Origin: Lamellibrachia satsuma | Taxonomy: Eukaryota; Annelida; Polychaeta; Sabellida; Siboglinidae | Reading direction: 5' to 3' | Length of the DNA: 64,000 nt | NCBI GenBank assembly: GCA_033239005.1 | Contig: BSQZ01000098.1 | Location: forward strand, 502,501-566,500 | Shown here: one piece after another, positions 13,101 through 28,100 of the stretch | Numbering within the stretch: the first letter of the stretch is position 1 | Layout of the letters: every line of letters begins with the position of its first letter | Program-made: the position numbers and the translations under genes | Notes under the pieces: model-generated | What the model was told of the DNA's origin: nothing | Seen by the model: the letters and a program-made list of their open reading frames with translations, nothing else | The model's database searches: none

Positions 13101-16100
13101 GTTCTGATGAAAAATCTTAATTTGTTGGCATTGCAGTGGCTCTAAAGACATCACGTCTTCCCCAAGGTAAATTTAGAGAAACCTTTCTTTTGTTCCAATG
13201 CAATATAGAGCAACAAAATACACTGAGACTAAGACAAAAGTCGTGGCATATCTAGGATCACACAAGGGGACATCAGGTTATACACAAACAATAAATATCT
13301 AAGCCAAGGGGGACTATGGCCTAATGCCCCCTAGGACCATGGCCTAATGGTCCCCCTACATATGCCACAGGAAACAAGCAAATCAAATCAGCAAAATTCT
13401 GAAAAAGCATCAACAGCAAAAACTGTGATTAAATTCGAATAAACAACAAAGATAATTAGCAACTCAAGGCATAACTTGTAAGAATGGCAAAGACTGGCCT
13501 TCAAAACCACAGCAAACTTGATCAACGGAGCAAACCAAAACAAACACATATAAGCAGTATCAATATATAAGTTGACAACTCAGGTTCATGATCTGCAAGC
13601 ATTATTTACTTCTCCAGTTCTCTTGCCATCTCCTCCTGAAACTTCTTGGCGAGTTTCTCGACTGTTGAAGCCTTCCACGTGCTCATGTTGCGCTGTATCT
13701 CCTGTAGTTCGTTGTCGCGGTCTCGCAATGTCTTACTCAATGTTTTGCCCTTTCCCAGCATACGGTGCAACTTGTCCACTTCGTCCAAGTGTTCCTGCAA
13801 GAGTCACAGGGTGTGCCACGCTGGGTCAGCTTACGCAGTCACAGCGTGCACCAAACCGAATGCACCACTAGGTGGTGCTTTGAGGTGGATGGTATATTTA
13901 CATGATAGGATGGTTGAGACAAATGATGGGATCACACAGAGTGACTTTTGGATGGAAGTTCAAAATGTGAGATTTTGAAAGTGAAACTGAAATGGTGAAT
14001 GTGAAAGTGTCAAAAGGGCAAAAGAAAAACAGGTAATGTTAAGTGTGAAAATAAGCATAACAATTTTGCTTTGAAAATGAAGGGGAAGGTGGGGCATGTC
14101 CGAACCCATGCCTGCATCCCATCAAAGGTATAATGCCCCCTATTTGATGAACTAATTAGGTCAAAAGGGTTTATTTTGGCCTCCATAACTATAGTGTATA
14201 TAGTAGTTAACAACAGCCACTTACCAAACTACAAATCCTTTATGAAAACAATATCTTAGAAAAATGTAACCTGTGTGGTTCTGCCCCATTACCCTGGGAT
14301 AGAGGGTAAGTCACTCAGCACAGAATGCGAGTTGCACTGGTAGTGGATAAAAGAGTCATATGCCATATGGAACAATACCAAACAGTGCCTGTCATTCAAA
14401 ACCAGTTAACACCTGTAATGGTGGTTGATGCAGCCCTGGTAAACAACATGGTGATCAGATAGGTGGTGACAATTAAACATATTATTAATACAATGTCCAC
14501 ATCATACCACTACTAGTATCAAAGCAAAATTATAGTCACTTCTACTGGAACACGCCACTGTGTGGATATGCCTCACTGTGTGGATATGCCCCCTGCTACA
14601 GTTGCCAAAGATAACCAAATTTCGAAATCAAATCATGAGTTCAGACGTTTGTTGTGGCTTTGTATAACACAAACCACGTGGCGTGGTCAATAATGAGGTA
14701 TATGGACATGCCTCAGTATGTGGACATGCCTCACTGTGTGGACATGCCTCAGTGTGTGGACATGCCTCAGTGTGTGGACATGCCTCAGTATGTGGACATG
14801 CCTCAGTGTGTGGACACACCTCACTGTGTGGACATGCCTCAGTGTGTGGACATGCCTCAATGTGTGGACATGCCTCAGTATGCAGATACACCTCACTGTG
14901 TGGACATGTCTCAGTGTGTGGACACACCTCACTGTGTTGACATGCCTCAGTATGTGGACACACCTCACTGTGTTGATATGCCTCAGTGTGTGGACACACC
15001 TCACTAAGTGGACATGCCTCAGTATGTGGACACACCTCACTGTGTGGACATGCCACAGTATGTGGACATGCCTCACTGTGTGGACATGCCTCACTGTGTG
15101 GACATGCCTCAGTATGTGGACATGCCACAGTGTGTGGACATGCCTCACTGTGTGGACATGCCTCACTAAGTGGACATGCCTCACTGTGTGGACATGCCTC
15201 AGTATGTGGACATGCCTCACTGTGTGGACATGCCCCAGTGTGTGAACATGCCTCATTGTGTGGACTTGCCTCACTGTGTGGACATGCCCCAGTGTGTGGA
15301 TATGCCTCACTGTATGGACATGCCTCACTGTGTGGACATGCCCCAGTGTGTGGACATGCCCCACTATGTGGACATGCCTCAGTATGTGGACATGCCTAAC
15401 TATGTGGACATGCCTCACTATGTGGACATGCCTCACTGTGTGGACATGCCTCACTGTGTGGACATGCCACAGTATGTGGACATGCCTCACTGTGTGGACA
15501 TGCCTCACTGTGTGGACATGCCTCAGTATGTGGACATGCCACAGTGTGTGGACATGCCTCACTGTGTGGAAATGCCTCACTAAGTGGACATGCCTCACTG
15601 TGTGGACATGCCTCAGTATGTGGACATGCCTCACTGTGTGGACATGCCCCAGTGTGTGAACATGCCTCATTGTGTGGACTTGCCTCACTGTGTGGACATG
15701 CCCCAGTGTGTGGACATGCCTCACTGTGTGGACATGCCTCACTGTGTGGACATGCCCCAGTGTGTGGACATGCCTCACTATGTGGACATGCCTCAGTATG
15801 TGGACATGCCTCACTATGTGGACATGCCTCACTGTGTGGACATGCCTCACTGTGTGGACATGCCTCACTGTGTGGACATGCCTCACTGTGTGGACATGCC
15901 TCACTGTGTGGACTTGCCTCACTGTGTGGACATGCCCCAGTGTGTGGACATGCCTCACTGTGTGGAGTTTGTGGACATGCCTCACTATGTGGACATGCCT
16001 CACTATGTGGACATGCCTCACTGTATGGACATGCCTCACTGTGTGGACTTGCCCCATATATTCCCCTATTGTTGAGGCTGTTAACTGAAATTATTAAAAG

Positions 16101-19100
16101 GACGAGAAACCAAATGCTGAAATAAAATTACAAATGAAAAATCATCAACATTAAATTGCTAAAGTGAAAGCACACCTAGACAACATGCAACTAGTAATGT
16201 CCAGTAATTAATAGTTGTGATATTCTGTTGTTAATATGTCTTATACGTTAACACACCAAATCCCTTCACCACAAATTAGTTATAACTGTTTAGAATATTT
16301 ATTGGGTGATGCTTACACACGCTGGGCAAACGCATAAAGGCCACATTTGTTGTTCAGGAGAAGACCACTCTAGAAAGAGCAAACATATTCAAGAGAGATT
16401 ACCACTAGCTGCTATAAAGGTCAGGGTGTCTGTTGCAAATTATGTCCAAGTAATTCATGTAGATATTTTCATTCAAGATATCGCTGATAAAGACTATATT
16501 ACAAACAGGATCAAAATAACTGGAATTATTTGGCAGTATTTGGCAGACATTGTTTTTTATGTTTAAATAAATTAATATACAAAGAGTTTGCTAGTTAATG
16601 AAATGAATGTGTATAGATATGGTACACTCCCATGTAATTAAACAAAATTATATTTGCCAGAGAACTTATTAATAAAAAGAAAGTAATTCAGAGTATGTTT
16701 TCTCTTCAAAATATATAGCATTCACATTTTAAAATTAAGCACACTTCAGGGAATTTGTTGCAATCTGCCAATGACTGGTAGGCCTTTTAATAATGTAAAG
16801 TGTGGTTTGATCAGGGTTAAGGCAGATTTCCACAGAGGCATGATAACAGAGTATTTATCATTAAATTGCTAAAAACACAATTTAATGTTTAGTTTATTTG
16901 ATTAATCCTAGTCATTTCAATGAACTCCAAAGGACGTTGTACAAAAAGTTAACTTTTATATTTGAATAATAGAGATTTTAGGCACACTGTGAAAAAACAA
17001 AACCAAAAGGAGCACAGTGTAGTTAAATAGTAATGATTATATGACAGTTAATTCAATTGGAAAAATCAACAAATTGGTTAGATAACTCTCATATTTTACA
17101 GCAGCATCTGAATCGACATAAACATTTGCACATTCATCTACACTTAAGACAATGAAAAACACTTAAACTGTTGATAAAAAATATAAATAATAAAATCATA
17201 CAAATGAAAACAATTCTAGAAAACATCATAAAAACATGCAGTAACCAAAACCACAATAAGTTGACTAAGACAAACTTACTTGTTCCCAGGGTTTGCCAGG
17301 ATTCTGCTTTAAACACAGCCAAATAACACAAGTTACACACATCAGTGACAATTCTGCAGGGCTCTGTAAAATTACACACAATTTAAAATGCCCCTTCAAG
17401 ATATTTCAGTCAAAGGTATGATGGGAAATCTGGCATATTTATATAGATATGTTGCTATGGAAACCAGAGAAGCTGTATACCTTGATGAGTCTGTCTTTGA
17501 GCATCTCTAGGGCCTCTAGTTTCTCCGTCTGCATCTTCTGTCTCAACGCCTCCAACTCCTCCTTCTGGGAACAAGGAGAAGGAAGGAAATTAAGGAGTGT
17601 CTCCCTGTCTGAATCCCTGCTACGTTATCTCATGAAATGAAGAAATTAATTTGGTAGACTTTTACAGCTTCTGGTTGAGGTTCTGCCACTCATTGTGTAG
17701 ATGGACCTTGTAGTTGTTTCAGAATTAAGGAAGATACAAAGGCTGAGAAACATTGAGAACACCAGAACCGTACACAGACCTTCTCGTTGTCCGTCCTTGT
17801 CAGACTGTGTTTCTGTTCTTCCAACTGTTCAGTCATCGTCTGCATTCGTTGTCTCAGCTCCTCCCCGAGGGTGCGCAGACTCGACTGAAATAAATATGTA
17901 TATTAAATATTGTAACAGCTTTACAAAGGCTAAATGCCAATAACATATTATGTAAAATATATGGTAAAAAGTTAAAAAGGAAAACAGTATTCGGAAGATC
18001 TTTACTGACTAAAAAATTGCATAAATAAAAGGTTTTGTTCATGGCTTAGAAACTCATTATCATATTGAGAAAAAAGTGCATCCATGAATTAAAGACATGC
18101 AACTCCCATAGCCATGAGCCACTTCATGTGATTTCCGTCTGCACATTCAGACCAATCCACATCACAGCCATCTCTATGAGACCAACTGCCTACTGGGACT
18201 AAACTTATCCTACGACTAATAAAGGCTAACTCTATGATAAGACCATTTACTACCTAAACAATTATAATGAGACTATTATTTACATCCACACTCCACATTC
18301 CACATCCCACATCCACACTTCACATCCACACTCCACATTCACACTCCACTTCCACACTCCACATCCACACTCCACATCCACACTCCACTTCCACACTCCA
18401 CATCCACACTCCACATTCACACTCCACATCCACACTCCACATCCACACTCCAAATCCACACTCCATATCCACGCACTTCACATCCACACCAAACATTTAA
18501 TTCCTTCTGCAAGATATTAATGACAAGTTTCTTCAATACTGGCACAATAACCTAAAATAACATTTTAAATCCCTAATCCATATTCAACTGTTGAGAGTCG
18601 ATTAAGAAACAACAATATGTTAGTAACATGAGTGACACGAACCATGGCTGCAGTGAGACTGGAGGTCGGTCTGATGGAACTTCTCAGGTAGCCAACAGGA
18701 CGACATGGTGACCAACCATTGTAGCTGTGGACACAAACACATGTCACCACTTGGACACAAACACATGGCATCACTTGGACACAAACACATGGCATCACTT
18801 GGACACAAACACATGGCATCACTTGGACACAAACACATGGCATCACTTGGACACAAACACATGGCATCACTTGGACACAAACACATAGTATCACTTGGAC
18901 ACAAACACATGGCATCACTTGGACACAAACACGTGGCATCACTTGGACACAAACACGTGGAATCACTTGGACACAAACGCATGGCATCACTTAGACACAA
19001 ACACATAGCATCACTTGGACACAAACACATGGCATCACTTGGACACAAACACGTGGAATCACTTGGACACAAACACATGGAATCACTTGGACACAAACAA

Positions 19101-22100
19101 GTGGAATCACTTGGACACAAACAAGTGGAATCACTTGGACACAAACACATGGCATCACTTGGACACAAACACATGGCATCACTTAGACACAAACACATGG
19201 CCTCACTTGGACACAAACACATGGCATCACTTGGACCCAAACACGTGTCATCAGTTAGACAAAGACATACTGCAACAATGAAGTGCTCAAAAACTCTCTC
19301 ATTGGAGACACGAGTGCCTGTGTAAAACTCTCTCATTGGAGACATGAGTTCCTGTGTAAAACTCTCTCATTGGAGACATGAGTTCCTGTGTAAAACTCTC
19401 TCATTGGAGACACGAGTTCCTGTGTAAAACTCTCTCATTGGAGACACGAGTGCCTGTGTAAAACTCTCTCATTGGAGACACGAGTGCCTGTGTAAAACTC
19501 TCTCATTGGAGACACGAGTGCCTGTGTAAAACTCTCTCATTGGAGACATGAGTTCCTGTGTAAAACTCTCTCATTGGAGACATGAGTTCCTGTGTAAAAC
19601 TCTCTCAATGGAGACATGAGTTCCTGTGTAAAACTCTCTCAATGGAGACACGAGTGCCTGTGTAAAACTCTCTCATTGGAGACACGAGTGCCTGTGTAAA
19701 ACTCTCTCATTGGAGACACGAGTGCCTGTGTAAAACTCTCTCATTGGAGACACGAGTGCCTGTGTAAAACTCTCTCATTGGAGACATGAGTTCCTGTGTA
19801 AAACTCTCTCAATGGAGACATGAGTGCCTGTGTAAAACTCTCTCATTGGAGACACGAGTTCCTGTGTAAAACTCTCTCATTGGAGACATGAGTGCCTGTG
19901 TAAAACTCTCTCATTGGAGACACGAGTGCCTGTGTAAAACTCTCTCATTGGAGACAGGAGTGCCTGTGTAAAACCCTCTCATTGGAGACACGAGTGCCTG
20001 TGTAAAACTCTCTCATTGGAGACACGAGTGCTTGTGTAAAACTCTCTCATTGGAGACACGAGTGCCTGTGTAAAACTCTCTCATTGGAGACAAGAGTTCC
20101 TGTGTAAAACTCTCTCAATGGAGACACGAGTGCCTGTGTAAAACCCTCTCATTGGAGACACGAGTGCCTGTGTAAAACCCTCTCATTGGAGACACGAGTG
20201 CCTGTGTAAAACTCTCTCATTGGAGACACGAGTGCCTGTGTAAAACTCTCTCATTGGAGACATGAGTTCCTGTGTAAAACTCTCTCAATGGAGACACGAG
20301 TGCCTATGTAAAACAACTTCATATCCAACCAAATATGGATTTGTAATATTTAATGCAAAAACTGACAATTAAATTAATAGACAGATATCAATGTGTAAAG
20401 TTTGCAATATCTAATTACTGTATATTATTAAAAAATTGATAGGATTACAGTAGTGGCTAATTTAAGGGAAATCCCAAAATGTAAAACATCAATCTGTAAG
20501 CCACATTATTCAACAACACTGGGCATAATGTATTACGTATCATTTATTACATAATTTCATGTTGATTTGTCAACTGCCTCCACTTTGCAACCAATAAAGC
20601 TCAAATATGATCATGTAACTAAGAAAGTCGTCTGCCTCACCTTGAGAAGGTGACCTTGCGAGGGAGTTGGCCTAGCAGCTCCACAATGCTGCGACACTCC
20701 TCATTGAGGTCATTGATGACTTTCTTGTCATGTCTGTCAGTCAGTGCAACGGTTTCCTCCTCACGAGACTTGAGGCTGTAGCGCTCATTCCTCAGCTGCT
20801 GAATCTCAGCCTCCTGGTGTTTGATCGTCTCCCGCAGATGTTCGATCGATCGGTGAGTCTCCTGCAACCAATCAGCTGTCAGGACAGGATATTTTCCCAC
20901 TAAAATTCTCTCTGTGTGTTACCTGACCTTTTCAAAATACTGTATTCTACCTAATAAACGTTCATACAGTACACTCGAAAAATGTCAAGGAATCTGTTCT
21001 TATAAGTGTACACCAACAATTTTTCTCTAGACAATAAGTAACTGTTTAACACTTGTGGTGCCATTTGGTGATTAATGTGGAACAACTGAAAAGTTGTGCC
21101 AACTGTTTAACACCAGATGGCGACACTTTTCAGTTGTTCCACACCAGTCAAATTACAATAATTATGGATCCTGCCGATTAAAAAGGGGTGTACGCTAATT
21201 AGGGCATATATGCTTAATAGGTCGAATGTGGAATATTGAAACAAAATCTGCATTTCAATTTTTTTATATAAAAATGCATTAAGAATATAAAGATAAATTA
21301 ATATGTTTTACTTGTTTATAACTCAGCAATGTATATACCAATGGTCTATGTAAATGTATATATCTATGTTAAATGTATATATGTATGTTAAATGTATATA
21401 TGTATGTTAAATGTATAGTTCATTCTTAGCAGTTTACTTAACCATGCAAGTTGTATAATAAATGTATTCATGTTAACATACAACAGAACCTCACAAATAA
21501 GACCACTCATAGCACTTGTGGTCTTAATTACGAGGCAGCCTTAACTGTTCATGGAGTCAATATTAATCATAACATTTTAGGGATTTTGAAAAAAGTGGTT
21601 GAATTTTTTATGTTCTTAATACCAAGGTGATCATTAGGTGAGGTTCCACAGTATAATATCAAGGTGATCATTAGGTGAGGTTCCACTGTATAATATGACA
21701 GACCTTCTCAATGCCTTCTCTGAGCAGGTCCAGTTCACGTTCTTTTTCAAGTTCAGCCGCCTCTTTGGCCACATTGACCGCGGTCATCTTTTCACGGTAG
21801 GCCTGACGGGCGTGACTCCGAGCCTCCTCCAACTCCTGGGGGAGAAAGGTTGTTTGTTACCAGTTGGTGGGGGGTGGGTTGACTGTGGGGGGTGATGGCC
21901 AAATCTTAATTACACTTACAACACATGTTTGTAATTATACTGCCAACAAATTATTATTATTTTATAAATTCATAAATCAATAAATATTTTATATAAATAT
22001 TGTTATAGTTATTTTATTTATATCTGGTGAATCCTGTAATAAAATACCAACATTTACAGGGAATGTGATTTACACTTCTGTCTTATTGTCCTTGAGTCAC

Positions 22101-25100
22101 TGTAAGACTTGAACACAAGTAGGTGGCATGTGGACTTATAACTTTAACTTAATTTAAAGTGACAAGATGGAAATGCCAACAATGATTGGAATGAGGCAAG
22201 TGGAAGACCACATATGAGACAGATGGATGAGATCAGGGACATAAGATGGATGAGATCAGGGACATAAGATGGATGAGATCAGGGACATAAGATGGATGAT
22301 ATCAGGGTTATAAGATGGATGAGATCAGGGTTATAAGATGGATGATATCAGGGATATAAGATGGATGAGATCAGGGTTATAAGATAGATGAGATCAGGGA
22401 TATAAGATGGATGAGATCAGGGTTATAAGATGGATGATATCAGGGATACAAGATGGATGAGATCAGGGTTATAAGATAGATGAGATCAGGGTTATAAGAT
22501 GGATGAGGTCAGGGACTTAAGATGGATGAGATCAGGGATACAACAAAGCTGACGAAGGATGAGTTGATGGCAGTAACAAGAGACAGGATTGCTTAAAAAC
22601 AGCTCATCATCACCAAAAGTCATACGATTTGACGGAAACAGTTACATTGACAGTAACTTCAAAGAAGAAGAACCACAAAGTCGACAAGAACCACTGCTGC
22701 CAGAAAGAACCACTGCTGCCAGAAAGAACCACTGCTGTCAGAAAGAACCACTGCTGTCAGAAAGAACCACTGCTGTTGACAAATACCACTGCTGTTGACA
22801 AGAACCACTGCTGTCAGAAAGAACCGCTGCTGTCAGCAAAAACCACTGCTGTTGACAAGAACCACTGCTGTCAGAAAGAACCACTGCTGTCAGAAAGAAC
22901 CACTGCTGTTGACAAAAACCACTGCTGTTGACAAGAACCACTGCTGTCAGAAAGAACCACTGATGTTGACAAGGACCACTGCTGCCAGAAAGAACCACTG
23001 CTGTCAGAAAGAACCACTGCTGTCAGAAAGAACCACTGCTGTCAACAAGAACCACTGCTGTTGACAAGAACCACTGTTGTTGACAAGAACCACTGCTGTC
23101 AGAATCAACCACTGCTGCCAGAAACAACCACTGATGTTGACAAGGACCACTGCTGCCAGAAAGAACCACTGCTGTCAACAAGAACCACTGCTGTTGACAA
23201 GAACCACTGCTGTTGACAAGAACCACTGCTGTCAGAAAGAACCACTGCTGTCAGAAAGAACCACTGCTGTCAGAAAGAACCACTGCTGTTGACAAGAACC
23301 ACTGCTGCCAGAAAGAACCACTGCTGCCAGAAAGAACCACTGCTGTCAGAAAGAACCACTGCTGCCAGAAAGAACCACTGCTGTCAGAAAGAACCACTGC
23401 TGTCAGAAAGAACCACTGCTGTCAGAAAGAACCACTGCTGTCAGAAAGAACCACTGCTGTTGACAAGAACCACCGCTGTCAGAAAGAACCACTGCTGTCA
23501 GAAAGAACCACTGCTGTCAGAAAGAACCACTGCTGTCAGAAAGAACCACTGCTGTCAGAAAGAACCACTGCTGCCAGAAAGAACCACTGCTGTCAGAAAG
23601 AACCACTGCTGCCAGAAAGAACCACTGCTGTCAGAAAGAACCACTGCTGCCAGAAAGAACCACTGCTGTCAGAAAGAACCACTGCTGTCAGAAAGAACCA
23701 CTGCTGTCAGAAAGAACCACTGCTGTCAGAAAGAACCACTGCTGTCAGAAAGAACCACTGCTGCCAGAAAGAACCACTGCTGCCAGAAAGAACCACTGCT
23801 GTCAGAAAGAACCACTGCTGTCAGAAAGAACCACTGCTGCCAGAAAGAACCACTGCTGTCAGAAAGAACCACTGCTGTCAGAAAGAACCACTGCTGTCAG
23901 AAAGAACCACTGCTGTCAGAAAGAACCACTGCTGTCAACAAGAACCACTGCTGTCAGAAAGAACCACTGCTGTCAACAAAAACTACTGCTGTCAGAAAGA
24001 ACCACTGCTGTCAGCAAGAACCACTGCTGTCTGCGTACCTTCTTGAGTTGTGTAATCTGGAGCTGATGTTTCTCGACCAGGTCCCTCTCCCGGGCCATGT
24101 CCTCATTGACCCGGGAGACAGCCTTCTCCAGTTCTCCTTGGGCCCTCAGGGAGGCCTGCTTCACCTCCTCTCCCTTCTCCAGCTCCCAACGTCTCCTCTC
24201 CTCCTCCAGCACACAGTGCATCTGTGGGACACAGACCATGGTTGATTTGCCCACTAGTGCACATGTTAATATGTTTATGATGTTTTATCATCATGTTAAT
24301 AAAAAACATGATGATAAAACATCATAAACATTCCTGACATCCACTGACACTATGTTACCAATGTTCTGTCAAAGTTCTGTCAAAATCACACACATCCAGC
24401 TCTGTTAATCATGTTCCAAACATGCTTAACCTCAAAATTAACAGTTTTTGCATTTGGGATGTGACTGTTTTCTCCTAAATGTTGTGTAACTGAAATTTCT
24501 GTGACTTTAATATGAGAATTATGAAAGGTTAGACTTATAAAGATGACCATTTTTCAAGAACACAAAGTTACAAAGACTCCGGAGGGAGAGTACGACAGTG
24601 TCAACATAAATTAGTGTATAAATTCCACCAAAAAACGGCTTTGGCCATGTAACTGAACAACTTAGCACAGGTGTCCACATCTACTCATGGAAAAGCAGGA
24701 AACTCTTGTCCACACCTCGTGCATTTCGATGAAAAAGTGGAAACTGTGACCAAGTGGAAAAAGCAGTATTAACTGTGTGTGTGTGTGTGTGCGCGTGCGT
24801 GCGTGCGTACATGTGTGGGTGTGTGTGCGGGGGGTGTGTGTGGGTGCATGCATGCATGCACGTGTGTGTGTGGCAAATCCAATCTGACATTCTGTCCAGT
24901 AGTTTCGACTGCACTGACCGTGGCCTGAGTGTCCTTGCAGGCCGCCTGGACCTTAGTCTGGATGGACATCTCCTGCTCCTTCAGTCTGTCCTTTAAGACT
25001 TCCACCTCTACTTCCCTCGCCTGGTACATAATATAAAAAAAGTTTATTATTATTCAATTTTATTTCAATTTTATTATTTCATTTATTAACTATTATTATT

Positions 25101-28100
25101 ATTATAAATTTTCATTATTTAATAAATAACAATAAATAATTGATAATAACCAATCAATAACTAATAATCAATCACTAATAATAACTACTAAAATAGAATA
25201 TTTTCAAGTTTACAATGTTGTATGTACTAATGTGGCGAGACACAACATGAGTTGACATCTATTGCTAAACCACACTAAGGTCATATGTACTAATGTGGCG
25301 AGACACAACATGAGTTGACATCTATTGCTAAACCACACTAAGGTCATATGTACTAATGTGGCGAGGCACAACATGAGTTGACATCTATTGCTAAACCACA
25401 CTACGGTCATATGTACTAATGTGGCGAGACACAACATGAGTTGACATCTATTGCTAAACCACACTAAGGTCATATGTACTAATGTGGCGAGACACAACAT
25501 GAGTTGACATCTATTGCTAAACCACACTAAGGTCATATGTACTAATGTGGCAAGACACACCATGTGTTGACATCTATTGCTAAACCACACTAAGGTCATA
25601 TGTACTAATGTGGCGAGACACAACATGAGTTGACATCTATTGCTAAACCACACTAAGGTCATATGTACTAATGTGGCGAGGCACAACATGAGTTGACATC
25701 TATTGCTAAACCACACTAAGGTCATATGTACTAATGTGGCGAGACACAACATGAGTTGACATCTATTGCTAAACCACACTAAGGTCATATGTACTAATGT
25801 GGCGAGACACAACATGAGTTGACATCTATTGCTAAACCACACTAAGGTCATATGTACTAATGTGGCGAGACACACCATGTGTTGACATCTATTGCTAAAC
25901 CACACTAAGGTCATATGTACTAATGTGGCGAGACACAACATGAGTTGACATCTATTGCTAAACCACACTAAGGTCATATGTACTAATGTGGCAAGACACA
26001 CCATATGTTGACATCTATTGGTAAACCACACTAAGGTCATATTTAAAATGATCAGGACAGATATCTTGATGAGATGACTGAATGAGTGACTCACAGTGAA
26101 TCGCCCCTGCAGCTCAGTCAGTTGCTGCTTCAGCTGCATCTCCAGCTGTCGCAGCAGCTGTGCCTGCTGCTGCCTGAGCCTGTCCTCCAGATCCACCATG
26201 GCCTGAGCCTTCTCTGTCTCTGCCGTTTCCCTCAACTGCACCAACGCCAGCTCCTGGTGACAGAACAACACTATCAAGACAAGTCACAATAAAACTACCC
26301 ACATTTTTTTTACCCTGATTTGTTTTTATTCGCTGATTTAGTCAGAAAATAATTTGGTTCTTGCGTATGTGTCAGTTTTGAACTGATGATCTGTCATTTG
26401 CCGGTTGACAAATGTGGGCCATATCCTTGATGATCTGTCATTTAACTGTTAACAAATGTGGGCTATATCCTTGATGATCTGTCATTGCCTGATGATCTGT
26501 CATTTGCCGATTGACAAATGTGGGCCATATCCTTCATGATCTGTCATTTAACTGCTGACAAATGTGGGCTATATACTTGATGATCTGTCATTTGCCTGTT
26601 CACAAATGTGGGCCATATCCTTGATGATCTGTCATTTAACTGCTGACAAATGTGGGCTACATCCTTGATGATCTGTCATTTGCTTGTTGAAAAATGTGGG
26701 CCATATCCTTGATGATCTGTCATTGCCTGTTGACAAATGTGGGCCATATCCTTGATGATCTGTCATTGCCTGTTGACAAATGTGGGCCATATCCTTGATG
26801 ATCTGTCATTGCCTGTTGACAAATGTGGGCCATATCCTTGATGATCTGTCATTTGCCTGTTCACAAATGTGGGCCATATCCTTGATGATCTGTCATTTGC
26901 CTGTTGACAAATGTGGGCCATATCCTTGATGATCTGTCATTTGCCTGTTCACAAAAGTGGGCCATATCCTTGATGATCTGTCATTTGCCTGTTCACAAAT
27001 GTGGGCCATATCCTTGATGATCTGTCATTTGCCTGTTGACAAATGTGGGCCATATCCTTGATGATCTGTCATTTGCCTGTTCACAAATGTGGGCCATATC
27101 CGTGATGATCTGTCATTGCCTGTTGCAATTGCCACTAATGTCAGTTAACCGGCACTTTCTAAACACATAGGTTCCACTTTTTTCAAAAATGGAGTCCACT
27201 ATTTCCTTATAGAAAGGCCCAATTTCCCAATACAACAACCTGCAAAGAGAACACTCGTTCCAAACCATAACTGTTGGCATTTACTTGAGGGTCAGTCAGT
27301 GTGACTGTCACAGACTGCCCCCCCCACACACCCACACCTTTACTTGAGGGTCAGTCAGGGTGACTGTCAGACTCCCCCCACAACCTTTACTTGAGGGTCA
27401 GTCAGGGTGACTGTCAGACTCCCCCCACAACCTTTACTTGAGGGTCAGTCAGGGTGACTGTCAGACTCCCCCCACAACCTTTACTTGAGGGTCAGTCAGG
27501 GTGACTGTCAGGCTCCCCCCACAACCTTTACTTGAGGGTCAGTCAGGGTGACTGTCAGGCTACCCCCACAACCTTTACTTGAGGGTCAGTCAGGGTGACT
27601 GTCAGGCTACCCCTCCACATGCACACACCTTCTCCTCCTTCAGGTTGGCTGTGCTCCGATCCATCTCCTCGTGAGCTGCCTCTCGTCGTTCCAGCTCGCG
27701 AGCTGCCTCGTGTTCTAGCTCCAACACACGCTCCCTGGGAGAGCAGGAGCAAATAACAGTAGACATCAGCAAATGACAGTAAACATCAGCAAATAATAAT
27801 AAACACCAGCAAATAACAGTTAGCATCAGCAAATGACAGAAAACATCAGCAAATGAGAATAAACATCAATAAATGACAGTAAACAACATAAATAATATTA
27901 TTTTGTCATTTACAAGATTTAACGAGATTTAACAAGATTGCCATCCAAGGCATAGGCCCAGATGGCAAGTGGACAAGGAAGCCATCGGCTTATTAAGACT
28001 CCAACATTTTTAATCTACGTGTAACCCGCACGCCTGAGATATGTGTCAACCTTGTTTTTAAACATATTCACGCTGCTAGCAGTTACACAATCTGTAGACA

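Noticed and set aside
14687..16057. 456-codon minus-strand open frame and its overlapping plus-strand frames
   Set aside because: All are the 18-bp unit read in stop-free frames; there is no non-repeat sequence and no splice context.
22685..24028. A CRISPR-like array
   Set aside because: Units are contiguous with no unique spacers, and the window is eukaryotic. The same holds for all other arrays.
23213..24245. 277- and 318-codon plus-strand frames
   Set aside because: 19-bp repeat; the non-repeat end is antisense to exon 14.
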